Shown: one piece after another, positions 1-10,641 of the stretch
How the letters are laid out: each line of letters opens with the position of its first letter
How positions within the stretch are numbered: the first letter of the stretch is position 1
Assembly (NCBI RefSeq): GCF_001540865.1
Contig: NW_017893412.1
Location: 19,399 to 83,398, forward strand
DNA length: 64,000 nt
Reading direction: 5' to 3'
From: Ananas comosus
Lineage: Eukaryota; Streptophyta; Magnoliopsida; Poales; Bromeliaceae
Program-made: the position numbers and the translations under genes
The notes under the pieces: model-generated
What the model saw: only the letters and a program-made list of their open reading frames with translations
Told to the model about the DNA's origin: nothing
The model's database searches: none

Positions 1-111
1 CGAGTGTTAACACATCGGCTGTGGTAGCCGAATCTTCCTTATAGCCGATCTCGTTGATCGGCTTATCCTGTCGAGGCTCTTGACAAGCCTCTATTCTTGA
101 TTTTTTGGACT

Positions 112-732
112 CTATTTTAACCACTTCGGCAGCTCATCGGCTGCCACCAAAGCCCCTTCTTCTCTAGTAAAGATCAACTGGACTCCTTCTTCCGTAACTC
201 TTACGAAGGAGATTTGATCTGGATCTGCATTGGCCGAATTGATATGGTCGATTTCCTCATTGTTGATGTCCACCATTTGGGGCCGTCCTTTGGACCGGAT
301 TTCTTCCACTTTATTCCCGATCCACTGGAAAAGTTTCCCGTGGAGTGTAGAAAGCACGCGCTCGTTTGCATGAATCCAATCACGCCTGAGTAGTAGGTTA
401 TATTGACTATTTGCATCAACCACAAAGAATGCAGTTCGTAAAGTTTTAGAACCTACCATGATTTCGGTTGTAAGCACTCCTCGAGCTTGCTGACCGCTCC
501 CAGTAAAGTCGGTCATGATCGTGTCTGTGGGTTTCAACTCATCTTCATCTTTGCCCAACTTTTTGAAGAATGCAGTGGGCATGACATTGACCATCGCTCC
601 GCCATCCACCATCACTCGGCCTACTGGCCGACCTTCAATCAAGGCTTTTATAAAGAGAGGCCTTATAAATCTCGTCTGCGTAGCCGATGGTTTCTCAAAA
701 ATCACTGCATCGACCGGTTGAACATCTTCCAA
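112..732 (-). pseudogene. retropepsin-like aspartic protease domain of element A1
   Basis: This 206-residue open stretch contains the active-site loop VMVDGGAMVNVMP (about residues 40-52). Many plant Tat elements have DGGA or DGGS here instead of the canonical DTGA. A downstream hydrophobic segment (YNLLLRRDWIH) corresponds to the usual ILGRDWL flap region. Its role would be to cleave the Gag-Pol polyprotein. It shares a frame with 823-2073 but is separated by stops, so it is a fragment of a broken polyprotein. Reverse transcriptase is expected left of position 1. Confidence 0.85.
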
Positions 733-822
733 TTATAACTGGGCTACTTTAAGCCCCTCTTCTTTCTCTTCTTTAACTTCTTCATACTCGATAAATTCTG
801 CCTTAAAAGATTGAGGCAGAGT

Positions 823-1209
823 TTATACCATGTTCACCTCAGCCGGTGACTCTTCGGCTGATTTTTCTTTAATTCTTTGTTTCTTTTCTTCCGATTCCTT
901 GACCGTCTCGGCTAAAGAATCACTCTCCATCCAGACTTTCCTTTCTTTAGAAGGCCATCTTTCTCTCTTGATCATCGTCTCAAGGGAAGCTATTTTGTCT
1001 TCTAACTCCCTCCTGCTCATTTTTTCTTCTAACTCGGCCTCGGTTGGCCGTTCTATTCTTGACTTCATTCGAGGGGCAGGCGATGAGCCGCCTGCCTCAT
1101 GGTCATTTCTCATTGGGCGAAAAGGATGTGACTGTTCATCAGGGCGCCTCCAAACATTGAGCCTTATCCCTTTCGCTTCTCTGTAGTGTTGTCTTGTCTC
1201 GACTTGCAT
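823..1209 (-). pseudogene. gag-protease linker segment of element A1
   Basis: This is a charged, low-complexity 128-residue stretch (many E, K and R; coiled-coil-like run at residues 50-110) in the same frame as the segment at 1213-2073, from which one stop codon separates it. The corresponding segment of A2 lies at 54900-55156, which shows that it belongs to the element. I see no catalytic motif. It is probably spacer between Gag and protease. Confidence 0.7.
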
Positions 1210-1212
1210 CCT

Positions 1213-2073
1213 CTACTGCCGACGCTTTTGAGTTTTTGTTAACATCGGCCCCTGCCACCTAGCCGATGGTTTAACCTCAACTTCGTGCCATTCATCCACT
1301 GGCACGTTTGCCGGTACCTTTACTGTCCTCAGATGATTTTTCAAAATTTCTCTTCTCTCCCAAGGTCTAGGCCAAGGCTGAATGCCTAACTCGTTGACTA
1401 ATCTTTGACCGAGGAATTCTATGTCTCCCTCGGTCATTCCCTCGAATTCCGGTTCTGGTCTCGGCCTCGTTTGATGCTGCCAATGTGGCCGATATCCAGG
1501 AATCCTTGGCTTGGTGCCGAAAGGTCTACCCTGGTAGTCCCATCGGCCTTGACGCTCGTCACACCTGTTGTTGTAGTAATCATGCAGAATCTTCTGCATC
1601 AACATGTCTTGTTTGCGTTGAACCGATTTCACTTCTGGTTCAGTGTCATTTGAGGCCGCGTCCGAGCCTTCTTCTTCTTGGTCTTCACCATCAGGAATGT
1701 CATCCCATTCCTCAGGGAACGCCATCAACTCGTTCCAATCGTTGCCCATTTTCTTGGCATTCACAATGGCTTCCCAGTCTTTTTTTGTCATTTCGGCCTT
1801 GCACCTTATGCAAAGCCGAAGATGCTTTTTGGCATGGGCCACGTTGTCTGCAGTCTTCTTGTCCAAAATCTCTTTACCTTTAACATTCACCATATTAACC
1901 TGAAACGGAAACAAACTTCTGTTAATTACTTTATTTTCATTTTCCTGGTCGGCTAATATGAGCCGACCCTCGTCTATTTCTTCTTGAATCTGACTTTTTG
2001 CAGTCGCTTTTCCTTTCCCTTTCATGTTCATGGCGTTGACCTGTGATGGAAAAGGATTCTTATCAATTTCCAT
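1213..2073 (-). pseudogene. C-terminal gag region of element A1 with internal repeats
   Basis: This 286-residue frame aligns by eye with 54000-54953 of A2. The first ~90 residues hold two copies of a repeated unit: acidic EEIDEGRLILADQE, then an FPxQVNxVNxKGK block. Next comes a short Cys-containing stretch (CIRCKAEMTKKDWEAI), then an acidic segment, then a Pro/Arg-rich tail with WPRPWERREILKNHLRTVKV. I see no standard CCHC knuckle. The role is presumably structural within Gag, but the function is not established. Confidence 0.65.
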
Positions 2074-2533
2074 ATTTTTATTTTCTTGGTCGGCAAAGAT
2101 AAGCCGACCCTCATTTATCTCTTTTTGAATTTGCCTTTTGAAGGCAGTACATTCAATAGTTTTATGGCTCTATGAATGGTGCCATTTGCAATATCTTCTG
2201 CCTTTTAGTTCTTTTACAGGAGGTATAGTTTGACCCTCCTGTAGTTTAATTCGTCCGTCCCTTAGCAATCGATCAAAAATCAAATCGATTTTTGCTATAT
2301 CAAACGAATAACTAAAAAGCAGACATATGTGCTTTCGCCTCTCTTCACTTGGCAGGTCTTAGCAAAGCACATTTGTATGGTTGATTGTTTCTCACCATTT
2401 TGGCAACACAGATTTCGGCTTCATTAGACGAATCTTCATTTTCCTTAGACGAATTCGGCTCTTCATGAGTCAAAAACTCTTCGAGGAAAGAGATATTTTT
2501 CTCCTTTCCTTTATTCCAATCTTTGTTTCGGCT

Positions 2534-3802
2534 CTATCTGGGCCAATTTTCATTATTACCCTTTCGAAATTGCTCATATTGAGCAACCCGAACTCCCAAA
2601 TCAAAAAGATTTGGAAAGAATTTATCCTCAAAATGATCTTTAATTTTGAAATGCGTGCCGTTGAATGCCATTTTGGCAAACTCTGATTCCGGCATTCTTA
2701 CAAAACAACGGCTTCGAGCAGTCTTGAATCGGTTTAAATATTCATCAACCGATTCTCCTGTTCTTTGTTTGAATTGAGCCAAATCTGCTACTGATAGTTC
2801 TGGCTTAGTTCTATAAAACTGTTCATGAAATTTACCTTCTAACTCATCCCAATCTCGGATAGAGTTAGCAGGTAAAATCGTGTACCAGGTAAAAGCCGTT
2901 TTAGTCAATGAGGTATTAAATAACCTCAACTTTAAAAATGGATCTGCCGCGGCCTCACGGCACTGAGCTGTAAACCGCGTGATATGCTCGACCGTATTCT
3001 CGGTCTCGTCGCAGGAAAACTTAGCAAACTTCGGCATCTTCCAATTTACCGGATATGGGTGTTCTATATCTATATTTGCAGAATATGGTGACCTGAATAC
3101 GGGCCGCATTGCCAGCCTTGCACCTACTTCGAAGGTATTCCGGATGGCTTCTTCTATTTGCGCATAAATTTCATTATTAATCCCCTATAAAGGGGGTTGC
3201 GCTGGAGCTGGGTTCGGTGGGAGTGGAACTCCAATGTTTTGTACTACGGGATTAGCCCCTAGTACATTTGGAGCTTGCCCCCTAGCCCTTGCATGCTGAG
3301 GCTGGTATATTGCTACTGGAGGGGGTGGAGGTAACCCCCAAGCTATTTCTGGCTGTTGACCGGCATTACCGACAGCCGGTCTATAAGCCGCTTGATATGG
3401 TGCCCTCTGGTATTGGGGCTGACCACTTATTGGTGCTACTGGATTCTGTAACACCGGTGTCATCATAAGCGCTTGTAGGCCTGCTATAGGCTGTTCATTC
3501 CGAGCTAACAACTGCCCTATTCGGGCGATGTTCTCATTAGAGGCCGTGATTGCGGCCAAAACAGCATCCAGCCGTGCGGTACATGCATGACTATTTTGGT
3601 CCAAAATTTGTAGGATCCGAGTCATTTGACCAAGCGCCTGGGTCAAACTAGGCTCCGGTTGGTCAGATTGACCACTGGTTTCACCCTTAGCGGGTAGGAC
3701 TGCTTGGCGCTCTACCACATTCTCTGAATTACTCGGCTGTTCACTCCCATAATTTCTAGGGATAGCCATATTACGAAGATTCATGGCGTTATCATCAGCC
3801 AT
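2534..3802 (-). pseudogene. gag of element A1 (one in-frame stop, then frameshift)
   Basis: Translation starts at an ATG at 3802 (MADDNAMNLRN), about 38 bases after the PBS. The first 205 residues are Gln/Pro-rich. A stop at 3185-3187 interrupts the frame, which then continues in the same phase into a retrotransposon gag capsid domain (about 3050-2560) with FTWYTILPANSIRDWDELE and FKQRTGESVDEYLNRFK. This fits the plant Retrotrans_gag family, which forms the cytoplasmic particle. Another stop and a frame change follow near 2534. The copy in A2 has its breaks at other positions, so the breaks arose separately. Confidence 0.88.
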
Positions 3803-3839
3803 ACTTTATATATATAATGCAAATTTACCTTATGTTGGA

Positions 3840-3857
3840 GTCCCACCAGGCGTGCCA
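3840..3857 (-). promoter_or_regulatory. primer binding site of element A1
   Basis: On the minus strand TGGCACGCCTGGTGGGAC begins six bases after the CAACA end of the LTR, where a tRNA primer binding site belongs. A2 has TGGCATGCCCGGTGGGAC at the same place (52242-52259), and the LARD element has TGGCACGCCCAGTGGGAC (23919-23937). It is not the initiator-Met type used by elements C and D. The tRNA identity was not determined. Confidence 0.75.
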
Positions 3858-3863
3858 AAAAAT

Positions 3864-4573
3864 TGTTGGTAGCTGAAATCTACAATCCCTGACCCGGTCA
3901 AAGATCTTTCTCGGGAAGCGCGTAGGGATGGAAAACGACTGTGGATAGTGACCCTCGAAATTTGCGCCATTCGATTGGTCAAGCGATTCGGCTGACGAGG
4001 GATCGGGTCAGCCGGGTCTGAAAGCTCTTTTCACTCTTTGGTTCGGCTGGATGAGCCGAATATGCGGGGAAAGTCGAAAATTAAGCCGGGAGATGAGCCG
4101 AATGGCTAGCACAACACAAAATCTGGTCGGCCTGAATAACCGAACGTGACTTTCTATTGAATAGAAAATAGAAAAGTACAAGAACAGGGGAGTGATGCTC
4201 ATGGGACAGACAGACTCCAGTACGCTAAGTTACAAGAACTACTCCTAAGAAAGCAAAAAATTTGAGAAAGAAAGATGCAGGAAAATAAAGGTCGTCTTTT
4301 GTGCGCAGGAGCGAAGACCTCTTTTTGGGGTATTATTGCCCTATTTATAGATAGACCTCCTCGGTCAGTTATTGTTCTTACACGATCGGCCACTATTTCC
4401 TCATATTCCGAACCACTTCTAGCCGATCGGAACCGCATGTAACTGCTTGCGGTTACCATAACTTCCTTTAATTGGCGCGCTACATTTTTCGGTGCCCCCG
4501 ATACACGACCCAATAGATGGTTATGAAGGGAATATTCACACCTAAATCTCATCCGCGCCTAATTGGCTCAACA
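3864..4573 (-). repeat. 5' LTR of element A1 (710 bp)
   Basis: On the minus strand the LTR runs from TGTTGAGCCAATT to GCTACCAACA, with TG/CA ends. It aligns along its length with the 739-bp LTR of A2 (51497-52235), sharing the TATA box, the GCAGTTACATGCGGTTC block and several CGGCTCAT motifs. The partner LTR is outside the window, so the flanking duplication cannot be checked; the outer flank is GTAAG (4574-4578, plus strand). Confidence 0.88.
4338..4351 (-). promoter_or_regulatory. TATA box in A1 LTR
   Basis: The minus strand reads CTATCTATAAATAGGGCAATA at this position (core TATAAATAG), a near-consensus plant TATA box about 230 bp into the LTR. It is conserved in A2 at 51731-51741. Transcription of the retrotransposon would start about 30 bp downstream, toward lower coordinates. 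Confidence 0.7.
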
Positions 4574-4955
4574 GTAAGTTTGCAGAAGGTTTGACAATGC
4601 TTACTGACAACTAAAATTCTGTCCTCCCTAACAAAATCAAAATCAGAATTAGCCGTTCCAATTCTAATCTATATCTATACTTATATCTTACACACATTTT
4701 ATTTTATATTTTAATACATAAAATCTATATCTGTCTGTACTATTTGCTTCCACCAAATAGCAAGCCAAACTGTCAACACGTGGCATTTTGACTGTCAACA
4801 CCAGTTTATTATTATTATCTATACAAAATAGTATAAAAATATAGTATAAAAATATAGGGGATATTTTGGTATACAATCAGCATCTCTATCGATTAGCGTA
4901 CCTAGTATATAATCTTAGCTTTTAAATGAGTTATGACTGCAAACAATTAGATTTT

Positions 4956-5153
4956 AAATTCAAAAATTTTTATAATAAAATTTTTCATTATAAGAAAATG
5001 ATTTTTTTTTTAAAAAATAAATTTTAAACATACTATGTGTGCAATGCAAGGATTAAATTCAAAAATTTTTATAATAAAATTTTTCATTATAAGAAAATGA
5101 TTTTTTTTAAAAAAAATAAATTTTAAACATACTATGTGTGCAATGCAAGGATT
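4956..5153. repeat. 99-bp tandem duplication
   Basis: Two adjacent near-identical units (4956-5054 and 5055-5153). Each starts AAATTCAAAAATTTTTATAA and ends TGTGTGCAATGCAAGGATT. They differ mainly in the lengths of the internal T and A runs, so the duplication looks recent. Confidence 0.9.
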
Positions 5154-5626
5154 ACATACTCATTATTTTAAAGCAAACACGAGGAAATTTTGTCATTCTG
5201 TATTAATTCCAGTCCAATCCGAAGTCTTTTCTCACTCAAAGCATCTTCAAAGCAAAAAATTCTAGAATGCAACAGGTATATTGATGACGTGACATAACAA
5301 ATCAATCAAATATATCCTTTTAGAGTTTATTTGTCCCACCATGATTGTAAAAAAATATTTTTTATTGTACTTTTATTTGAAAAGAAGAAATATGATTGGC
5401 TTGTTATTGATGACGTGGTGCGTGTGACAGTGTAGAATTCCCCCTCAAAGCATTCTCCCACTTATCACACCTCTATTCGGCCCGAGATGCAGACAGTCCA
5501 CAGCAAAATATGGATAAAAGTACAGGTCAATGGATATGTTTTAAATACACACCCGGCAGGACCAACAAATTTCGTCACACCTACTATTGGAATGCTAAGC
5601 ATCATACGACACGAAACATTTGATCA

Positions 5627-5668
5627 GGGACATATGGCCGGAAACAAGGGACATATGGCCGGAAACAA
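5627..5668. repeat. 21-bp perfect tandem repeat
   Basis: The 21-bp unit GGGACATATGGCCGGAAACA-A occurs twice in direct tandem (5627-5647, 5648-5668) without mismatch. No function is evident. Confidence 0.9.
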
Positions 5669-5738
5669 AATATGACGGATGAATGCTATACACCTCAAGG
5701 AGTTGGGACCTAATCGAGACATATATGAGGCAAGCTTA

Positions 5739-6184
5739 TTAAAATTGTAGAAATCCCAAATTAGCCATCCCAGTCTTCAAATCGGGTCCAAACAACAACA
5801 AAACTAGCAGCTTCTCCTCAAGCTTCCAATTTGTGAGGATTGGTCCAATAACCATTTGAAAGGAAAGATAACTTGCAGTGAGATAGACGATAACCTCGAC
5901 ACCTCCAAAACAATGAAGTACATAAGCTAACTCCATGCTACAAATCTTGAAGTACAAACCAGAGTTAAAATAAGATGCGCAGCTAAACTCCTGCTAGAAA
6001 TATCTTCGTGTCAGTACCACACTATAAGTTGGACGCACTTGTCGAACTATAGCAAAGCCGCCAATATTCCCAAACGTCGATGTGCATCCAAGGCAAAGAG
6101 GAAGGCAAGCTGGTGTTCAGTGTTGATGGAATCCTGTATGCAAATGCCTAAAATTTTCATATTAATGCGAACAAAATCAATCTT

Positions 6185-6247
<63 letters not shown>

Positions 6248-6253
6248 AACCAT
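5739..6253 (-). pseudogene. possible remnant of a host gene (unrecognised)
   Basis: Two minus-strand open stretches look more protein-like than their surroundings: 6047-6180, translating to NMKILGICIQDSINTEHQ and onward, and 5739-5957, containing ELAYVLHCFGGVEVIVYL. They lie in order, separated by stops and a TTCTAGCAG acceptor-like site near 5990. The composition (Leu, Ala and Ile with His/Arg) resembles a helical-repeat protein, but I do not recognise the family. The SLSLSL start of the upstream stretch comes from the GA microsatellite and is not coding. Confidence 0.25.
6186..6247. repeat. (GA)n microsatellite
   Basis: A run of GA dinucleotides broken by two AAAG interruptions. It creates spurious SLSL or RERE reading frames. 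Confidence 0.95.
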
Positions 6254-6969
6254 AAATTGAAAGGAAAAAAAAAAGAAATATTGTTAGTCCTAAAGAATGA
6301 CCTTTGACCACTGAGGAGCCCATATGCCAATGACCTACCAAAGGATGAATCAACACCAGAAAATATGTTCCTCTTTATGACTTCAAAATAGCTAGAAGTC
6401 ACACTACTTTGTCTCATCCACAGAAGGGAACTGCCATTCAATATAAGTTATTCCACGACAACTTGTTCTGCTATATAAACAAGGGCTAATCACTGGTTTT
6501 TTTACCAGGAAAAGGAAAATATTATATATATCATTAGTATGAGTTCCAGAAGGTTAATCTTGTCAGTTTACCAAGTTGCAACAAAGGAAGGTACCCTGCA
6601 GTTACCAATAACAGTAGGAAAATTACATATTTAGGTTCCCCAATTTATAATATTTTAACATGTAGATGGAGAAATAACAGATAACAAATATTTGCAGCAC
6701 TATTAAACTATACCCAACCACAACTCTCAAACAGCACAAAATGCATTACAATGATAAAAGGGAAAAGGTATCAATAAAGGGCATCTAAATTTCTAAATTT
6801 GCATTGATCCCTAGTCCTTAGCAGCACAAAGTTATGCTTTTAATAATTATGTCATATCAACAAATTTCACTATTGGCAACACCTAAAAGGTCAGTAAAAT
6901 CATAAAGCTTTGAAGAACTCTGTGTGTTCACACAGCATATTTTGTGCACTGAAAATAATTTTTTAACCA

Positions 6970-9660
6970 TGTCAGGCTCCGGGACCGGCGTAGGCCCTCC
7001 CGGCAGCGTGCCCAGACCTGCTATATGTCTACACATATAAGGCGTCTACAATAAAAGCGAAAAATAAAGCCAAGGAATAATCTACAACTAGAGATATCAG
7101 AGCAAATGTAATTCTATCATCTATAAAGAGAGAGAGAGTACAAAGATCACAAACTAAACTGTAGAGGTAGAACATAATACAAGATCTGTCCAAAAAGTAT
7201 ACAAAAGGGGTGGTCTCTAGTACACTGGTACAGCTCTCAACCTCTCTAAAATAAAAATATCGAGAGGTAGACCACCTAGCGACTCGTCACTCGCTGAAGA
7301 GCTAGCTCGAAGCCACCCCCTTTCCTCGGTTCCTAGCCTCTTCCGGCGTGGAAGGCTCTGAAAGAAAACATAAAACAGAGGGCGTGAGAACTATAATTTA
7401 TAGTTCCCAGTGGGCAATTACTGACCTCAGCTCAATGCACCACTAGACCCAAAAGAAAAGGGTAAGTAACGACAATAATAATAAGCAATAATGAGCTAGT
7501 ACAAGAACTGCTGAAAGAAAGCATATATGAAATGCTATACTACTATATCTCAAATAAGCATGATGTCGTGGTGACGTACATCTACGCTATCATAAGAATA
7601 ATATGTCCATTGCATACTAATGTGCCTCAACATAATTAAACAAGTAAATCTCACGATGCAATATGTCAATGCATAAGGAGTAAGCTCTAGCGAAGTAACC
7701 CAGTATACTATGATGCAACGAATGAAACAGGCAAGTATACTATGTATCCCAATGCTATGTCATGAGCACGTCAAGTACTCCAACTACTAAGCCTATCTAG
7801 TAGTGATCATTCATTCTCAACTCTGTGTCGATTTCCATTTCCAATTAAGGACCTACCAAAGGTAGTCCAGCTTGTGCCGCCTAAGTGCCTGTGGTAGCCC
7901 AACATCCCTACTCTTGGAATGTGTCTGTCCCACTCGACCCCGTAGGCTTCTCAATACCGCACGAGCGAACATAAGTCGCGTAGGCTAACTCCGGAGTGCC
8001 GGCTTGTAGGGAGCGACCCTCACAAGCATGTGCGAATGAGCACAAATGGCAAGCAAGCATAGTCCAAATCTCAAGTATCCAATCCTCATGTCTCTAACAT
8101 GGTATCGTCACTAGCATCCCGAAGATCTAGTTTAAGTCACAAAGTGAAGTTCCAAACACTCACTATGCCTAGTGCCTCTTGATGACACTTAGGCAATTTG
8201 ATGTTCAACATAAGCCAAGTCCCGCAATGGCTCTAACTACTAGGTTCACACATGTCCCGAGCTCGATGCCGCTTGATGACATTAGCTCTCTAATTCGCAT
8301 ACATTCTAGTTCAATATCTCTATATGGCAATCTTGTCATCTTTCATGTCATAATTAAATCTAAGTTTAAATGCATGAATCAAGGCTCATTTACGCTATAG
8401 AAGTATGGAACCAAGTCTCGTATAGAATGCCAAATGCAAACCAAAGCTCTCTCAAGCAACTCTCTACTACATAGAGGTCAAAAATTTTACTATATGCAAT
8501 ATAGGCATTTTAAGCATTCTAAAATTTACAATAAATACATATAATAAGAATATGCATGCTTTTTCAATTAACGATACTTAATTCATCACAAATGATAATT
8601 TCTCATTGTGTGGCTAGGTCAAACCCACCGAACCGTCGCGTGCTCCTTCGATTCGCCGAACGGAGTTGTCCACGAGTCTCAAAATACCCTAAAAGTATTG
8701 AGCGAAGAGATACACGGGCATTACGATCAACTATAAGATCAAATATTAACCAATAAGACAAAAGGGCTAAAACTCACCTCAAGAGAAGGAATCTCTTCCA
8801 AAGCTCCAAAAGAGAGCTAGAACCCTTCCAATCCAAGCCCAAGGAAGGTTCTAAATCAACTAATTTAGCCCCAAAAGCCCTAGATCAAAAATGCCCAAAA
8901 CAAACCCTAAGTCTCCATTCTAGGGTTCCAAAGGTAAAACCTACCAAATCAAGGATCAAAGGGTAGAATCCAAGTACTAACCTCCCAAGGTGCCTCCAAA
9001 CTAGCTCCAAATCTTCTAGGGTTGAAGATTGGTCCACCACCAGGCTCTACAAGCAAGCTCCAAGCCTTGCAAGGGTGGAAAGGGGAGGAAGGGGTTGAGC
9101 TCCAAGCTCCCTCAAGCAAGCTCCTCTTCTTCTTCTCCTCCTTCTTCTCTCTCTAGCAAGGGTGTGGAGGGAGTGTGGGGAGAGAAATGAGAAAGAGAGA
9201 GGATGGGAGGGCTATTTAGGCCATCCAAAGTAACAAAATCCCAGGAGGTCCCCCAAAAAACCAAAATTACAACAGCCCGGTCTGGGCAGTTTTTGCCCAG
9301 AGGGACCGGTCTCTTCCCAGCAGGGACCGGTCTCTCGCTGCGAACCCGAAAAACCAGCGTTCGGGAACCGGTCTCTCCCCGCGCGGGACCGGTCTCTCAT
9401 GCGAAGACGCGTTCGGGGACCGGTCTCGCCTGCCAGGGACCGGTTGCCTCAGGGCTGCCACAACACTGCTCACTGGGGGACCGGTCTCTCCTTCCAGGGA
9501 CCGGTCCCCGAGAGTAAAAACTCTCAGGACTTGTCCAGATTTCCAGTTTTCGAACTTCTTAGGTCGGAAAACATTCTGCGACCCTCCACCAAGTGTGGAA
9601 AAGCTCGAAACACATCCAATCACTCGAACCTAGCAATTCGCAAAGGCCCAGTGTGTTACA
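6970..9660 (-). mobile_element. solo LTR, chromovirus family E, copy 1 (2691 bp)
   Basis: The plus strand begins TGTCAGGCTCCGGGACC and ends CCCAGTGTGTTACA. The flanks are a perfect 5-bp target-site duplication, AACCA at 6965-6969 and 9661-9665. No internal region is present, so this is a solo LTR left by recombination between the two LTRs of one element. The LTR reads on the minus strand: ACCGGT cluster (9300-9512), weak TATA-like sequence near 9211-9220, CT-rich leader, donor-like TTGAGGTGAG near 8772, hairpin near 7385-7415. Copy 2 is at 27208-29751 and shares ends, order and long identical blocks such as the CTCACAAGCATGTGCGAATG segment. Confidence 0.93.
9300..9512 (-). promoter_or_regulatory. 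ACCGGT palindrome cluster in family-E solo LTR
   Basis: Eight ACCGGT cores within about 210 bp, mostly inside GGGACCGGTCTCT or GGAACCGGTCTCT, with irregular spacing of roughly 20-40 bp. The cluster lies directly upstream (minus strand) of the weak TATA and CT-rich leader. The core equals its own reverse complement, so it could bind a dimer. Promoter function is inferred from position and recurrence. Confidence 0.7.
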
Positions 9661-9665
9661 AACCA

Positions 9666-10450
9666 TGCTGTTTGCAGTTTCAAATATTCCCCAGAAAACA
9701 CAGACACTTAAAAAGTGTTGTCATATTTGCATCGTGTCATGTCGTAGGCATGCATGGAAGTGTCTGACATGAAACAAGACAGGTAGTTTGAAAATTTTGA
9801 AAATACAATTCAGATTGCCCACACTTGGTATAAGAGATACCCACCCCCTTCCTTGTTAATAGGATGCTCCTCCTTGTTTTGGTTGTTTTTTTTTTTTTGC
9901 GGAGAAGGGAGTGGGGTGGGGAGGGAGGAGATTGTATTCCTTTCGGAAAAAAAATTCCCAACCAGATTACCGAGGAATATTACCCAAAAGCAGTAATATG
10001 CGTTATACTCCTAGAAATCCAATGCAGATAGTGTGAACCAAACGCGCCCTTATACCTAAATAATCTTAATGCACGACTTAATTTAAAAGAATTTCTAAAC
10101 CATATATTATGATTAAAATTATATTCTTATCTCTTCTTTAGTGAAGTATTCAACAGATCCGATATTTATATACATAACAAAATAAATGCAAAATTACTTT
10201 TACACGTAATGTCCATGCTGTGTCCGCGTCCTGATTTTTTCAAGGTCGTCAAGTCCTTGTGTCCGACTCATACCGCATTCTGTTTTTGTATCCATATCCA
10301 TGTAACCTAGCTAAATAGCGAGTAATGATATAATAGCTAATAGTTCTTTTCACGAAGGACCTAAAAATATATGATCGATACATACATATCAATACATACA
10401 TATGATCGAGGTATACAAAAACTCATTCTGGCGAGATAACAACAACTGTA
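9666..10450. other. spacer with possible MITE end
   Basis: No coding signal. GTGAACCAAACGCGCCC at 10033-10049 resembles the terminal inverted repeat of a Harbinger- or hAT-type miniature element read from its right end, and a poly-T/G-rich stretch lies at 9881-9930. I could not find a convincing matching left end or target-site duplication. Confidence 0.4.
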
Positions 10451-10610
10451 TGTAAGGACCCAAAAACTACAACTGCATGTAGCTGGTGCTCCACTAGCTC
10501 TGCGACTCGTCTGGAAGGGTTCTAACTCGCAACGCCCTTGCCACGATCAGTCTCGGTAGAAGCAACAGCCGGAACAGAAGACTCTGCAAACACAGGGTAA
10601 CAACTGGGCG

Positions 10611-10641
10611 TGAGAACTACTACAAAAAGAAGTAGTTCTCA
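10611..10641 (-). promoter_or_regulatory. perfect hairpin in family-B LTR
   Basis: TGAGAACTACT and AGTAGTTCTCA form an 11-bp perfect inverted repeat around a 9-base loop. A related GAGAACTA...TAGTTCTC hairpin followed by GTGGG occurs in the LTRs of families C, D and E. It lies in the transcribed 3' portion of the LTR, so it may act in the RNA (inference). Confidence 0.7.

Larger units (their letters stand above)
1..4573 (-). mobile_element. Tat-like Ty3/gypsy retrotransposon A1, 5' part
   Basis: On the minus strand the order is LTR (3864-4573), primer binding site, gag and retropepsin-like protease, running off the left edge before reverse transcriptase. The gag and the VDGGA protease active site match the non-chromodomain Tat branch of plant Ty3/gypsy elements (family knowledge). 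A second copy of the family, A2, lies in opposite orientation at 51497-55156. Its LTR, PBS and gag line up with this one. The copy is degenerate: gag has an in-frame stop and the gag-to-protease region is shifted. Confidence 0.9.
4574..6964. other. spacer without a supported gene
   Basis: AT-rich sequence between A1 and the first solo LTR. It holds two small tandem duplications, a GA microsatellite and a possible gene remnant at 5739-6253 (each listed separately). I see no retroelement core domain here. It may be original host sequence or a decayed transposon. Confidence 0.6.

Noticed and set aside
6047..6441. Open frames with SLSLSL or RERERE runs
   Set aside because: Produced by the GA microsatellite.
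9300..9512. Regularly recurring GGGACCGGTCTC as a CRISPR-like array
   Set aside because: Spacing and repeat length are irregular, the core is only six bases, and the sequence lies inside plant LTRs.
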